Assembly: GCA_946403845.1 (NCBI GenBank)
Contig: CAMJBL010000001.1
Location: forward strand, 1-64,000
From: an uncultured Prevotella sp.
GTDB taxonomy: Bacteria > Bacteroidota > Bacteroidia > Bacteroidales > Bacteroidaceae
Length of the DNA stretch: 64,000 bases
Direction: 5' to 3'
The position numbers and the translations under genes were made by a program. Below the pieces are notes generated by a model. It was not told the DNA's origin and did not search any database. It saw only the letters and a program-made list of their open reading frames with translations. The first letter of the stretch is position 1. Every line of letters starts with the position of its first letter. Positions 32,014 through 39,972 of the stretch are shown here, in pieces.

Positions 32014-33493
32014 CTTCGAACCTCCTTTTCTTGGTGAAGTTGCGTTCTGCCTTGTTGAACTTCCGGTCGCCACGGTCGAAACGTCCGCCTTTCTCCTTTT
32101 TTCCGCCACGACGCTCGTCACTGTCTTCTCGGTTCTTTCGCATAGGCCGGTCCTTACGGTCCAGATCGTGGTGGTGGAAGGTAAAGCTGCGGATATCGGC
32201 CTCTTCGTTCTGCTCGGTCTCCTCAAGACGTTGCTTGAACTCGCGCTCCTTCTTGAAACGGTGCTTCTGGGCCATCTGGCGTTTTTCTTCCTCCGTCTTC
32301 ACGACACCGCCTTCATGACGGAAATCCTTCAGTTTACCATCAAACATCTGGTATCTGCGGAATTCGCACTCCAGAGAGCCGTTGTAAAGCGGAATTTTGA
32401 TGCTGGGTTTCAGACCGATTTGTTCAAAACACTCTTCACGATAGGAGAGGATCCAAGCATCATTGCCCTTGAACTGGTGCTTCAGGCGTTCACCGATCAT
32501 GCGATAGGTGCCCAGCAGGTCGGGCGTGGAGATACGCTCGCCATAAGGGGGATTGGTAATCATGATGCTCTTGTTCTGGGGCTGAGCAAACTCCTTGAAG
32601 TCCTGCTGCTCGATGGTGATAACGCTTGTCAGACCTGCAGCCTTCACATTTAGACGGGCTGTGTTGACAGCCTTTATGTCGATGTCATAGCCATAGATGT
32701 GATGCTTGAACTCCCGTTCCTGACTCTCATCATTATAGATTTCGTCGAAGAGATCAGCATCAAAGTCGGGCCACTTCTCAAAGGCATATTCCTTGCGGAA
32801 CAGACCGGGTGCCATGTTTTTGGCAATCAGTGCCGCCTCGATGGGCAGGGTGCCGGAGCCGCACATTGGATCGATGAAGTCTGTGTCTCCCTGCCATCCT
32901 GAGAGAAGGATCATGCCAGCAGCCAATACCTCATTCAGGGGCGCCTCTACGCTCTCCTGACGATAACCACGACGATGAAGTGACTCTCCGCTGGAGTCGA
33001 GGCTCAGCGTACAGTGATCCTCTGCAATGTGCATGTTCAGACGGATGTCTGGATTGGCCACAGAGATGTTAGGACGCTTGCCGGTCTTCTCGCGGAAGAA
33101 GTCGACAATGGCATCCTTTACCTTATATGATACGAATTTGGAATGACGGAACTCCTCCGAGAAGACTACGGAATCGACTGCGAACGTCTTCTCAGGTTCC
33201 AGATACTGGGTCCAGTCGATTTTCTTGATTTCTTCATAGACATCATCCGCACTCTTTGCCTTGAAGTGGCGGATGGGTTTCAGAATACGGATGGCAGTAT
33301 GCAGTTGGAAATTCGCCCGATACATCATCTCTTTGTCACCGGTGAATGACACCATCCGTCGACCAATTTGTACATTGTTTGCCCCTAATTGGGTCAGTTC
33401 TTTCGCCAGCACAGGTTCCAGTCCCATGAACGTTTTGGCGATGAGTTCATACTCAACCTTGTGAGCCTGACTCAAGTCTTTGTTTTTCTCCAT
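32000..33493 (-). CDS. THUMP-domain 23S rRNA (guanine-N2) methyltransferase, RlmL-like
   Basis: The 497-residue protein has an N-terminal THUMP region (about residues 15-160), then the Rossmann methyltransferase with DPMCGSGTLPIEAALIA and the catalytic NPPYGERI motif. It matches the N-terminal half of E. coli RlmL, which makes m2G2445 in 23S rRNA. The C-terminal 100 residues are highly charged and Arg/Lys/Glu-rich (e.g. KKEKGGRFDRGDRKF), probably an RNA-binding tail. Its end overlaps the S9 peptidase start by 14 bases, so it heads that operon. A full promoter lies upstream at 33554-33585. Confidence 0.88.
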   Translation of the reverse strand: MEKNKDLSQAHKVEYELIAKTFMGLEPVLAKELTQLGANNVQIGRRMVSFTGDKEMMYRANFQLHTAIRILKPIRHFKAKSADDVYEEIKKIDWTQYLEPEKTFAVDSVVFSEEFRHSKFVSYKVKDAIVDFFREKTGKRPNISVANPDIRLNMHIAEDHCTLSLDSSGESLHRRGYRQESVEAPLNEVLAAGMILLSGWQGDTDFIDPMCGSGTLPIEAALIAKNMAPGLFRKEYAFEKWPDFDADLFDEIYNDESQEREFKHHIYGYDIDIKAVNTARLNVKAAGLTSVITIEQQDFKEFAQPQNKSIMITNPPYGERISTPDLLGTYRMIGERLKHQFKGNDAWILSYREECFEQIGLKPSIKIPLYNGSLECEFRRYQMFDGKLKDFRHEGGVVKTEEEKRQMAQKHRFKKEREFKQRLEETEQNEEADIRSFTFHHHDLDRKDRPMRKNREDSDERRGGKKEKGGRFDRGDRKFNKAERNFTKKRRFEDEEE

Positions 33494-33553
33494 TTGACAT
33501 GTTATAGTGGAAAACCTTCATATAAAAGTTGACATTTGTCGACTTTTCGAGTG

Positions 33554-33585
33554 CAAAGTTAATGCAACTCGGGCGAAAAAACAAA
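33554..33585 (-). promoter_or_regulatory. Promoter of the RlmL-like gene
   Basis: Minus-strand TTTG (33582-33585), 20 bp, TAACTTTG (33554-33561). Confidence 0.75.
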
Positions 33586-33611
33586 TAAAAAGCAAAAAAA
33601 AGTGCTTCTTT

Positions 33612-33643
33612 TTTGCGTTATTCCGGATATTTTCTTAATTTTG
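33612..33643 (+). promoter_or_regulatory. Promoter of the PAS histidine kinase gene
   Basis: TTTG (33612-33615), 20 bp, TAATTTTG (33636-33643), 19 bases before the ATG. Confidence 0.78.
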
Positions 33644-33662
33644 CCACATCTTCTAATTAATT

Positions 33663-34901
33663 ATGGCTTTTGTTCTGTTGTATATATCGTCGTTCAGTGC
33701 CCAATCCGTCTGGTGGATATGGATTGGAGGTGGCGTTTTGTTCTTGCTCCTCTGTTATGGTATCTACCGTCAGTGGAGGGCCGGAAAGAAGTTACAACAG
33801 GAGCTGGTAGAGATTGACAAGGTCCGTCAGAACAACATTGAATATGATTTTGTGTTGAAGGCCATGAAAATAGCCGTTTGGCGATATGACTTCAAAACAA
33901 AGGCGTTTGTCTTTGAAAACGACTATCGCGAGGGACAGGAGAACTATGTGCCAGGTGTGAACGAGACTGTTGTGGAATTGCTGTCAATGATCGATACGGC
34001 TGACGTGGATCGTGTGAATCAAGCTTTTCACGATTTTTGTGAGGGACGTTCGGATTTCTATCATCAGGAATATCAGATAATGAGCCAGACCTCTGGTAAT
34101 AAGTATTGGGAAGAGAGTTATGCCACGATTGTGGAGCGTGATGCTGATGGTAAACCGACCAAAATTGTTGGTACGACTCAACGTATTGATGAGCGTAAGG
34201 GCTTGGAGGCTTCTCTGGTTGCTGCCCGTAATAAGGCAGAGGAGAGTGACCGACTGAAAACGGCCTTCCTGGCTAATATGGGTCATGAAATCCGTACACC
34301 GCTCAATGCCATCGTCGGTTTTGCCGATTTGCTGCCTGTCGTACAGAGTGAAGAAGACCGCAACCAGATGATCATGGAGATACAGAATAATAACCGCAAG
34401 TTGCTTCGTATTATCGACGGATTGGTTAGCATGTCGAAGATTGAGGCCGGTGCCAAGAGTCTCCTGATGGGTAAGATTGACCTCAACCAACTCTTACAGC
34501 AGACGGCTGAGACTTACCAGCCGACGACAAATCTGCCGATTAACGTACAGTGTCCATTGTCGGAGTTGAAGATTGAGTCTGACCGTGAGAAACTGTTAGA
34601 GATTCTCGACAACTTGGTACAGAATGCCATTAAGTTTACGACCGAAGGTGAGATTACCCTGAGTTATGAGGTGCAGGGCAATCAGGTGCGCGTGAACGTG
34701 ACAGATACTGGAAAAGGTGTGGCCGAGGAAGACCAATCGCGTATTTTCGAACGGTTTGTCAAGGTTGATGAGTATGTGCCCGGCACGGGTTTAGGACTTT
34801 CCGTTGTAGAGTCACATATCAAGAATTTAGGTGGTTCTGTAGGTGTGGAGTCTTCCTTGGGCGTGGGTTCTAACTTCTGGTTTGTGCTTCCATTAGAATA
34901 A
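33663..34901 (+). CDS. Membrane sensor histidine kinase with PAS domain
   Basis: The 412-residue protein has one N-terminal membrane helix (about residues 15-37), a PAS-like domain (about residues 60-180, ending VGTTQRIDERKGLE), a HisKA domain with the phospho-acceptor His in NMGHEIRTPLNAIVGF (about residue 206), and a HATPase domain with NLVQNAIKF, DTGKGVAEED and GTGLGLSV. It has no receiver domain, and no response regulator gene is adjacent. The M15 peptidase gene follows after 7 bases, so the two are co-transcribed. The signal sensed is unknown. Confidence 0.92.
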   Translation: MAFVLLYISSFSAQSVWWIWIGGGVLFLLLCYGIYRQWRAGKKLQQELVEIDKVRQNNIEYDFVLKAMKIAVWRYDFKTKAFVFENDYREGQENYVPGVNETVVELLSMIDTADVDRVNQAFHDFCEGRSDFYHQEYQIMSQTSGNKYWEESYATIVERDADGKPTKIVGTTQRIDERKGLEASLVAARNKAEESDRLKTAFLANMGHEIRTPLNAIVGFADLLPVVQSEEDRNQMIMEIQNNNRKLLRIIDGLVSMSKIEAGAKSLLMGKIDLNQLLQQTAETYQPTTNLPINVQCPLSELKIESDREKLLEILDNLVQNAIKFTTEGEITLSYEVQGNQVRVNVTDTGKGVAEEDQSRIFERFVKVDEYVPGTGLGLSVVESHIKNLGGSVGVESSLGVGSNFWFVLPLE

Positions 34902-34908
34902 TCAAACT

Positions 34909-35541
34909 ATGCATCGTTTTCTTTTGTTGATTCTTTTTGGTCTGTTCACTGTTGGGGTGGGGGCTCAGGAATTTTCCATACAGCTTATTCCCGATTCCGT
35001 CTTTTTGCGGATGCAAGGGCGTTCCTGGCCAGAGGGCTGTACCGTTCGTCGGGCTGATCTGCGCTATTTGCGGTTGTCGCACTTCGATGCAGAAAAAAAC
35101 GAACATGTGGGTGAAATGGTATGTAACAAGGCCATTGCCAATGATCTTTTGGGAATCTTCCGCGAACTCTATCGCCAGAAATACCCCATCCAACGAATTC
35201 GTTTGATTGATGATTATGATGCTGAAGACGAACGGTCAATGCGAGATAATAATACTTCCTGCTTCTGTTATCGCAAGGTGTCGGGTACGACAAAACTCTC
35301 CAAGCATGCGATGGGAATGGCCGTTGATGTCAACACGCTTTATAATCCGTATGTACGAACCGGAAAGAACAAACGTCGCATTGTGGAACCGGCAACGGCA
35401 GTGAAATATGTTGACAGAAATAAGTCCTTCCCTTATAAAATAGTAAAAGGTGACCTCTTGTATCGGCTTTTCATACAGCATGGTTTCAAATGGGGTGGCT
35501 CCTGGCGTACGGTAAAAGACTGGCAACACTTTGAAAAATGA
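34909..35541 (+). CDS. M15 family zinc peptidase (D-Ala-D-Ala peptidase-like)
   Basis: The 210-residue exported protein has a signal peptide (MHRFLLLILFGLFTVGVGAQ) and the M15 zinc site: SKHAMGMAVDVN (first His and Asp) and the final His in WQHFEK at the C-terminus. Related enzymes cut peptidoglycan stem peptides. It lies 7 bases after the histidine kinase gene, which suggests a link to cell-wall sensing, though that is inference. Confidence 0.88.
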   Translation: MHRFLLLILFGLFTVGVGAQEFSIQLIPDSVFLRMQGRSWPEGCTVRRADLRYLRLSHFDAEKNEHVGEMVCNKAIANDLLGIFRELYRQKYPIQRIRLIDDYDAEDERSMRDNNTSCFCYRKVSGTTKLSKHAMGMAVDVNTLYNPYVRTGKNKRRIVEPATAVKYVDRNKSFPYKIVKGDLLYRLFIQHGFKWGGSWRTVKDWQHFEK

Positions 35542-35610
35542 GTTGGGATTGCAACTTTTGGGATGTCCGTTACGTCAAATAGACAAATGATTAATTAAAA
35601 AGGCAAAAAG

Positions 35611-36396
35611 ATGAAAGCAAGAGAGTATCTGAAGTGTAGCGTCCTGTTGTTGACGGTCGCCTTGGGAATGACTTCGTGTGTGATGACCTGTGATAGACCT
35701 ATTTCTGGTAATCTGGTTGTGGAACAGAGACAGCACCGAGGGTTTGAACGGATAGAAATCAGTGGTTCTCCCAGCGTTGTCTATATACAGGCCGATACGT
35801 TTGGCGTGAGGTTGGAAGGTCCGGAGAAAATGGTCGATAACATTATGACGGAGGTGAAGGACAAAACCCTCTCTGTGTATAATAAAGGGAGAGTGAACTT
35901 GAAGTTCGGTTTCGTAAACCTGAATTGGGGTGATAAGGACGATGTGACGGTCTATGTCTCATCGCCGGATCTGGTCAGTGTACGTGTGAATGGCTCCGGT
36001 GATTTCTTCAGCAAGAAACCGGTTGATACGGATGTGATGAATATTGTGTTGCGTGGATCGGGTGACATCGACTTTGAGAATATCGTCTGTGATGCTTGTA
36101 CTACCGAGCTGGTTGGCTCTGGCGACATCAATATTAATCATCTGGATGCACGGACATCAACGGCTGTGTTGGTTGGCTCCGGCGATATCAGGATCAGTGA
36201 GGCTAATGTGCTGGAAACTGATCTGTCATTAAGAGGCTCCGGTGATATTGCCGTCAATTTCGAGGAGGGTTGTGAGTCAGCACAATGTCAGCTGGCCGGC
36301 TCTGGCGACATCACACTCAGTGGATCCCTGACTCATTATGACTGCAAGAAGAGTGGCTCAGGTGATATTGATACGAGCGATTTAAGAATAAAATAA
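35611..36396 (+). CDS. Head-GIN domain (DUF2807) lipoprotein
   Basis: The 261-residue protein has a lipoprotein signal (VALGMTSC, lipid Cys about residue 23) and a beta-helical head-GIN domain. The word GSGD recurs seven times at intervals of about 20 residues between residues 130 and 255, each at a turn of the predicted beta-helix. It is probably anchored in the membrane facing the periplasm or surface. The function of the family is unknown. A weak promoter-like pair (TTTG at 35530, AACTTTTG at 35553) precedes it, and a hairpin terminator follows immediately. Confidence 0.88.
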   Translation: MKAREYLKCSVLLLTVALGMTSCVMTCDRPISGNLVVEQRQHRGFERIEISGSPSVVYIQADTFGVRLEGPEKMVDNIMTEVKDKTLSVYNKGRVNLKFGFVNLNWGDKDDVTVYVSSPDLVSVRVNGSGDFFSKKPVDTDVMNIVLRGSGDIDFENIVCDACTTELVGSGDININHLDARTSTAVLVGSGDIRISEANVLETDLSLRGSGDIAVNFEEGCESAQCQLAGSGDITLSGSLTHYDCKKSGSGDIDTSDLRIK

Positions 36397-36430
36397 GAGT
36401 CAAGAGTGTCATCACGACAGTCTTGACTCT
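36396..36430. terminator. Hairpin terminator after the head-GIN gene
   Basis: The stem agagtcaaga pairs with tcttgactct, with an inner tgtc/gaca pair and loop atcac. It is T-rich on both outer sides, so it could act in either direction. Confidence 0.82.
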
Positions 36431-36534
36431 GTTCTAACTAACTTATTATCAACTATTCATTACTCATTCTGAATTTGCGATGCAAAGGTACGGACATTTT
36501 CGCTGATTCTAAGCGATTTAGAACGAAAAAACAA

Positions 36535-36548
36535 CGTAAACGTTTGCG
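36535..36548. promoter_or_regulatory. LacI-type operator overlapping the lacI-family promoter
   Basis: The 14-base near-palindrome cgtaaacgtttgcg (one mismatched pair) has the AAACGTTT core common to LacI-family operators. It covers the -33 element (36543-36546) of the regulator's own promoter, which suggests autorepression. Confidence 0.65.
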
Positions 36549-36574
36549 AGGTTCGGGGATTTTTTGTAATTTTG
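36543..36574 (+). promoter_or_regulatory. Promoter of the LacI-family regulator gene
   Basis: TTTG (36543-36546), 20 bp, TAATTTTG (36567-36574), 26 bases before the ATG at 36601. Confidence 0.8.
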
Positions 36575-36600
36575 TCGCCGATTAATCAGTGTTATTGAAA

Positions 36601-37620
36601 ATGGCAGCAAATAAACATCGAACGTCACTGAAAGACTTGGCCCAGGAACTGGGTGTCAGCATTGCTACTGTCAGTCGGGCTTTACGTAGTAGTCCGGAGA
36701 TAGGACAAGACATGCAAGCGAAGGTCAAGGAACTGGCCAAACGGTTGAATTACCGACCTAATCCTTTTGCGCAGAGTCTTCGGAAGGAAGCTCCTCGGGT
36801 GATAGGCGTGGTTGTTCCCAATCTGGTGACTCATTACTATGCTGCTGTTTTAGACGGTATCGAGGATGAGGCACGTAAGGAAGGCTATTCAGTGATTAGT
36901 GCCAATACGCATGAAGATACCGATGCAGAGATACGCGCCATTGACAACTTCATCGGTCTGCATGTAGAGGGTATTATTGCCTGTCTGTCGCAGAATACCA
37001 CTGATTATAGTCATTTTGAGGAAATTGCCAATATGGGCATACCCCTTGTGTTTTTCGGACGCACTTGTCTGACCGACCGCTTCTCGAGTGTTACGGCCAA
37101 TGGCGATGAAGCTGCCTTTCAGGCCACTCAGCACCTGATAGATACTGGTAGTCGCCGTATTGCCTTTATTGGCGGTCCGAATCATCTTGATATGGTGAAG
37201 CGTCGTAAGCACGGCTATCTGGAGGCCTTGCGTGAAAACAGGATCCCTATTGACCGCAGTTTGGTGGCGTGTGAGAAGATCGACTACCAATGGGCGTTGG
37301 ATACAACCGTCAGACTTCTGCAACAAGTGGATCGTCCTGATGCCATTCTGGCCTTCAATGACATTATTACTTTTGCGGCCTTCACGGCTATTAAGCAACA
37401 AGGGTTGCGTATCCCTGAGGATGTGGCCCTGATAGGATTTACCGATGATGTGCATGCACAATATGTGACACCGCGAATGTCGGCCATTGAAGACCAGTCT
37501 CGTCTGATGGGACAAACGGCTTGTCGATTGCTGCTGAAAAATATCAATGGTGATTCAAAGATATACCGTGAGATAGTTCCTCAGAAATTAGTTATTCGTG
37601 ACACTTCAGCAAGAAAGTAA
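36601..37620 (+). CDS. LacI family transcriptional regulator
   Basis: The 339-residue protein has an N-terminal LacI helix-turn-helix (SLKDLAQELGVSIATVSRAL, residues about 8-27) and the hinge LNYRPNPFAQSLRK. A periplasmic-binding-protein-like sugar domain follows (VIGVVVPNLVTHYYAAVLDG onward, with PDAILAFND and DVALIGFTDD). It should bind a sugar or sugar phosphate and control sugar genes. The nearby XylE-like transporter, GH31 and GH2 are the obvious candidates. The GTG at 36589 is rejected in favour of the ATG at 36601. A palindrome over its promoter suggests autoregulation. The next gene starts 14 bases later. Confidence 0.93.
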   Translation: MAANKHRTSLKDLAQELGVSIATVSRALRSSPEIGQDMQAKVKELAKRLNYRPNPFAQSLRKEAPRVIGVVVPNLVTHYYAAVLDGIEDEARKEGYSVISANTHEDTDAEIRAIDNFIGLHVEGIIACLSQNTTDYSHFEEIANMGIPLVFFGRTCLTDRFSSVTANGDEAAFQATQHLIDTGSRRIAFIGGPNHLDMVKRRKHGYLEALRENRIPIDRSLVACEKIDYQWALDTTVRLLQQVDRPDAILAFNDIITFAAFTAIKQQGLRIPEDVALIGFTDDVHAQYVTPRMSAIEDQSRLMGQTACRLLLKNINGDSKIYREIVPQKLVIRDTSARK

Positions 37621-37634
37621 CTTAAATAAAAAAT

Positions 37635-38219
37635 ATGAAGAAAATTTTAGTATTTTGGGCTGTAGCAGCTATGATGGTCATTTCAGGTTGCCAGCCTCAG
37701 AAAGGCACGGGCTCATGCCATGTGACAGGAATGATTTCAGACAGTGTAATGGAGGGGCTGCGCATCGTTATTGAGCCGCTTAACCAATCGGAGACCACCG
37801 TACAGGCTGATACTTTAGAGGTTAAGGACGGCAAGTTTGAGACAACGCTTGATTCTGTTTTAATCTACAAGGTGATGCCTGCTGATGATAGGCTTTATGT
37901 TGCTCTCCAACCATTGCTTATTGTTGGTGAACCAGGTTATGTGTGGGTCAGGCTTGGTATTAACAGCCATGCTGGCGGTACGGCACAGAATGATACCTTG
38001 GAGCAATGGAAGATCCTCACCGAGGCTCATTCACGTGTTTATAACCGACTTCGTGCGATGGCCTCTAAGAAGGTTAATGAGGGTGATACGATACAGGCTG
38101 GTATCTTACAGAAAGAAGCTGATAGCTTGCATATTGTTTATAGTGCTACAACACGTCGTATGGCCGATGGTGTTGGCAAGGGACCTCTTTACGATTTTCT
38201 GAGCCGCTTCTTCCGATAA
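37635..38219 (+). CDS. DUF4369-like lipoprotein
   Basis: The 194-residue protein has a lipoprotein signal (VAAMMVISGC, lipid Cys about residue 19) and a domain resembling DUF4369, the N-terminal part of some Bacteroidota thioredoxin-like lipoproteins: SCHVTGMISDSVMEGLRIVI, then DGKFETTL. The thioredoxin domain itself is absent; instead a charged helical segment ends the protein. It is probably periplasmic. It starts 14 bases after the LacI gene and is followed by a strong terminator, so it is co-transcribed with the regulator. The domain name is a moderate-confidence match. Confidence 0.72.
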   Translation: MKKILVFWAVAAMMVISGCQPQKGTGSCHVTGMISDSVMEGLRIVIEPLNQSETTVQADTLEVKDGKFETTLDSVLIYKVMPADDRLYVALQPLLIVGEPGYVWVRLGINSHAGGTAQNDTLEQWKILTEAHSRVYNRLRAMASKKVNEGDTIQAGILQKEADSLHIVYSATTRRMADGVGKGPLYDFLSRFFR

Positions 38220-38239
38220 GCATTCAGTTATTACCTACA

Positions 38240-38284
38240 AGAAACGGACACGGAATTCCTCGATTGGAATCCGTGTCCGTTTCT
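38240..38284. terminator. Bidirectional long-stem terminator
   Basis: The 19-base arm gaaacggacacggaattcc pairs with ggaatccgtgtccgtttc with one bulged base, around loop tcgatt. It lies between the convergent DUF4369-like gene and the transporter gene. Confidence 0.87.
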
Positions 38285-38301
38285 TATGGGTGGAGTTTTG
38301 A

Positions 38302-39774
38302 TTATTTCCTGTTGCGCCAGAGCTTGGTCATATCCTCAAGTGTCTTACCCTTGGTCTCGGGAACAAGCTTCCAGACGAAGAGGGCAGCAATGACACAGAT
38401 GATGCCATAGAGGCCGTAAGTGAACCAGTGGCCGAAGTCGTCACCCTCTGTGAGATGCATGTTGAACATGGGCACGAAGGTTGACGAGACGATGAAGTTG
38501 CTGATCCACTGTGCTGCCACAGCGATAGCCACAGCTGCACCACGGATGGTGTTGGGGAAGATCTCGGCGATGAGTACCCAGCAGATAGGACCCCATGAGA
38601 ACATGAAGCAAGCAGAATAGAGGAGCAGTGAGGCAGCGGTGACAAGTGCAAGGCTGTCGTTACCAAAGGTAATGGCTACACCGAATGCACCCAGCGCCAT
38701 ACCTAACGAACCCCAGATGAGCAGCGGCTTACGACCCCACTTCTCGACGGTGAAGATGGCCACCAGCGTGAACGAGATATTGATGATACCCATGAATACC
38801 GTCAGCATCATCGGGTCGTCCATACCCATGTCACCGAAGATACGCGGAGCGTAGTACAGCACGGCGTTGATACCTACTGCCTGTTGGAAGACGCTAAGCA
38901 TGATACCGATGAAGATACACATGGCACCATAGGTGAGCAGTTTCTCGGTCTTCACTACCATGGTGTCCTTGATGTCCTGCAGGATCTGGGCAGCCTTGCT
39001 GGAGCCGTTGATCTTCGACAGAATACCCAGAGCCTTCTGGTCCTGACCAACGCTCACGAGATAACGTGGGGTCTCAGGAACAAAGCAGATCAACAGGGCG
39101 AAGAGTCCTGCGGGCACAGCCTCCGATCCGAACATATAACGCCAACCTGTTTCTACCGTCCACTGGGCAGCAGGTGTGATTTCTGCAATTTGCTTGCCTA
39201 TATCTTCCACCAGCGGCTGGATGTGGTCGCCCAGGATGAAGAAGTTGACGAAGTAAACCACCAACTGACCGAAGATAATAGCGAACTGGTTCCAACTGAC
39301 GAGCATGCCTCGGATGTTAGAGGGCGCCACCTCACCGATATACATCGGGCAGATGGCGGAGGCCAGACCTACACCGATACCACCGATGATACGGTAGAAG
39401 TTGAACATCAAAGCCAGTGAATAAGAAGGCTGTCCATACTCAAAGAACATAAACTCTGGATCCATCGAACCCAATGCTGAGATGAAGAACAGCAAACCGG
39501 CAACGATCAGTGACTTCTTACGTCCAAGGTTTGTGGCGAGGAAGCCAGAGAGGGCAGAGCCGATGATACAACCGATGAGGGCAGAGGCAGAGGTGAAACC
39601 ATGCCAGCCGTCGGTGTAATCAAAATCATTTGCTGTTTTGAAAAACGCTTGGAGACCCTTTTCGGCTCCAGAAATCACTGCGGTGTCATAACCGAAGAGC
39701 AGACCGCCCAAGACGGCCACCATCACGATACTGATGAGGTAGGCTTTGCTACCTTGTTCTGTTTGTTGATTCAT
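38302..39774 (-). CDS. Sugar porter family MFS transporter, XylE-like
   Basis: The 490-residue protein has twelve membrane helices and sugar-porter signatures: GGLLFGYDTAVISGAEKGL near the N-terminus, FLATNLGRKKSL, RIIGGIGVGLAS, PETPRYLVSVG, and the C-terminal VPETKGKTLEDM. It is close in layout to the proton-coupled D-xylose symporter XylE. The ligand could be xylose, glucose or galactose. It is transcribed away from the sensor/GH31/GH2 operon from an adjoining promoter, which fits uptake of the monosaccharides released by those enzymes. Confidence 0.92.
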   Translation of the reverse strand: MNQQTEQGSKAYLISIVMVAVLGGLLFGYDTAVISGAEKGLQAFFKTANDFDYTDGWHGFTSASALIGCIIGSALSGFLATNLGRKKSLIVAGLLFFISALGSMDPEFMFFEYGQPSYSLALMFNFYRIIGGIGVGLASAICPMYIGEVAPSNIRGMLVSWNQFAIIFGQLVVYFVNFFILGDHIQPLVEDIGKQIAEITPAAQWTVETGWRYMFGSEAVPAGLFALLICFVPETPRYLVSVGQDQKALGILSKINGSSKAAQILQDIKDTMVVKTEKLLTYGAMCIFIGIMLSVFQQAVGINAVLYYAPRIFGDMGMDDPMMLTVFMGIINISFTLVAIFTVEKWGRKPLLIWGSLGMALGAFGVAITFGNDSLALVTAASLLLYSACFMFSWGPICWVLIAEIFPNTIRGAAVAIAVAAQWISNFIVSSTFVPMFNMHLTEGDDFGHWFTYGLYGIICVIAALFVWKLVPETKGKTLEDMTKLWRNRK

Positions 39775-39839
39775 TGTTACTAATTTATGTGTTGAAACTT
39801 ATAGTTGATATTCACACATGAGGTTTTAGAAATTCTTTG

Positions 39840-39871
39840 CAAAAATAGTTCTTTTCTGTGATATTACCAAA
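39840..39871 (-). promoter_or_regulatory. Promoter of the XylE-like transporter gene
   Basis: Minus-strand TTTG (39868-39871), 20 bp, TATTTTTG (39840-39847). It lies 36 bases from the divergent sensor promoter. Confidence 0.75.
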
Positions 39872-39907
39872 TATTTTGCTAATTATGCGTGATTTTTTTG
39901 CAGAATG

Positions 39908-39939
39908 TTTGCATAGCTCATGTTTTTTTCTTACTTTTG
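39908..39939 (+). promoter_or_regulatory. Promoter of the sensor-GH31-GH2 operon
   Basis: TTTG (39908-39911), 20 bp, TACTTTTG (39932-39939), 33 bases before the first ATG. Confidence 0.78.
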
Positions 39940-39972
39940 TAACATCAAATGACAACCAACTAACGAAATACA

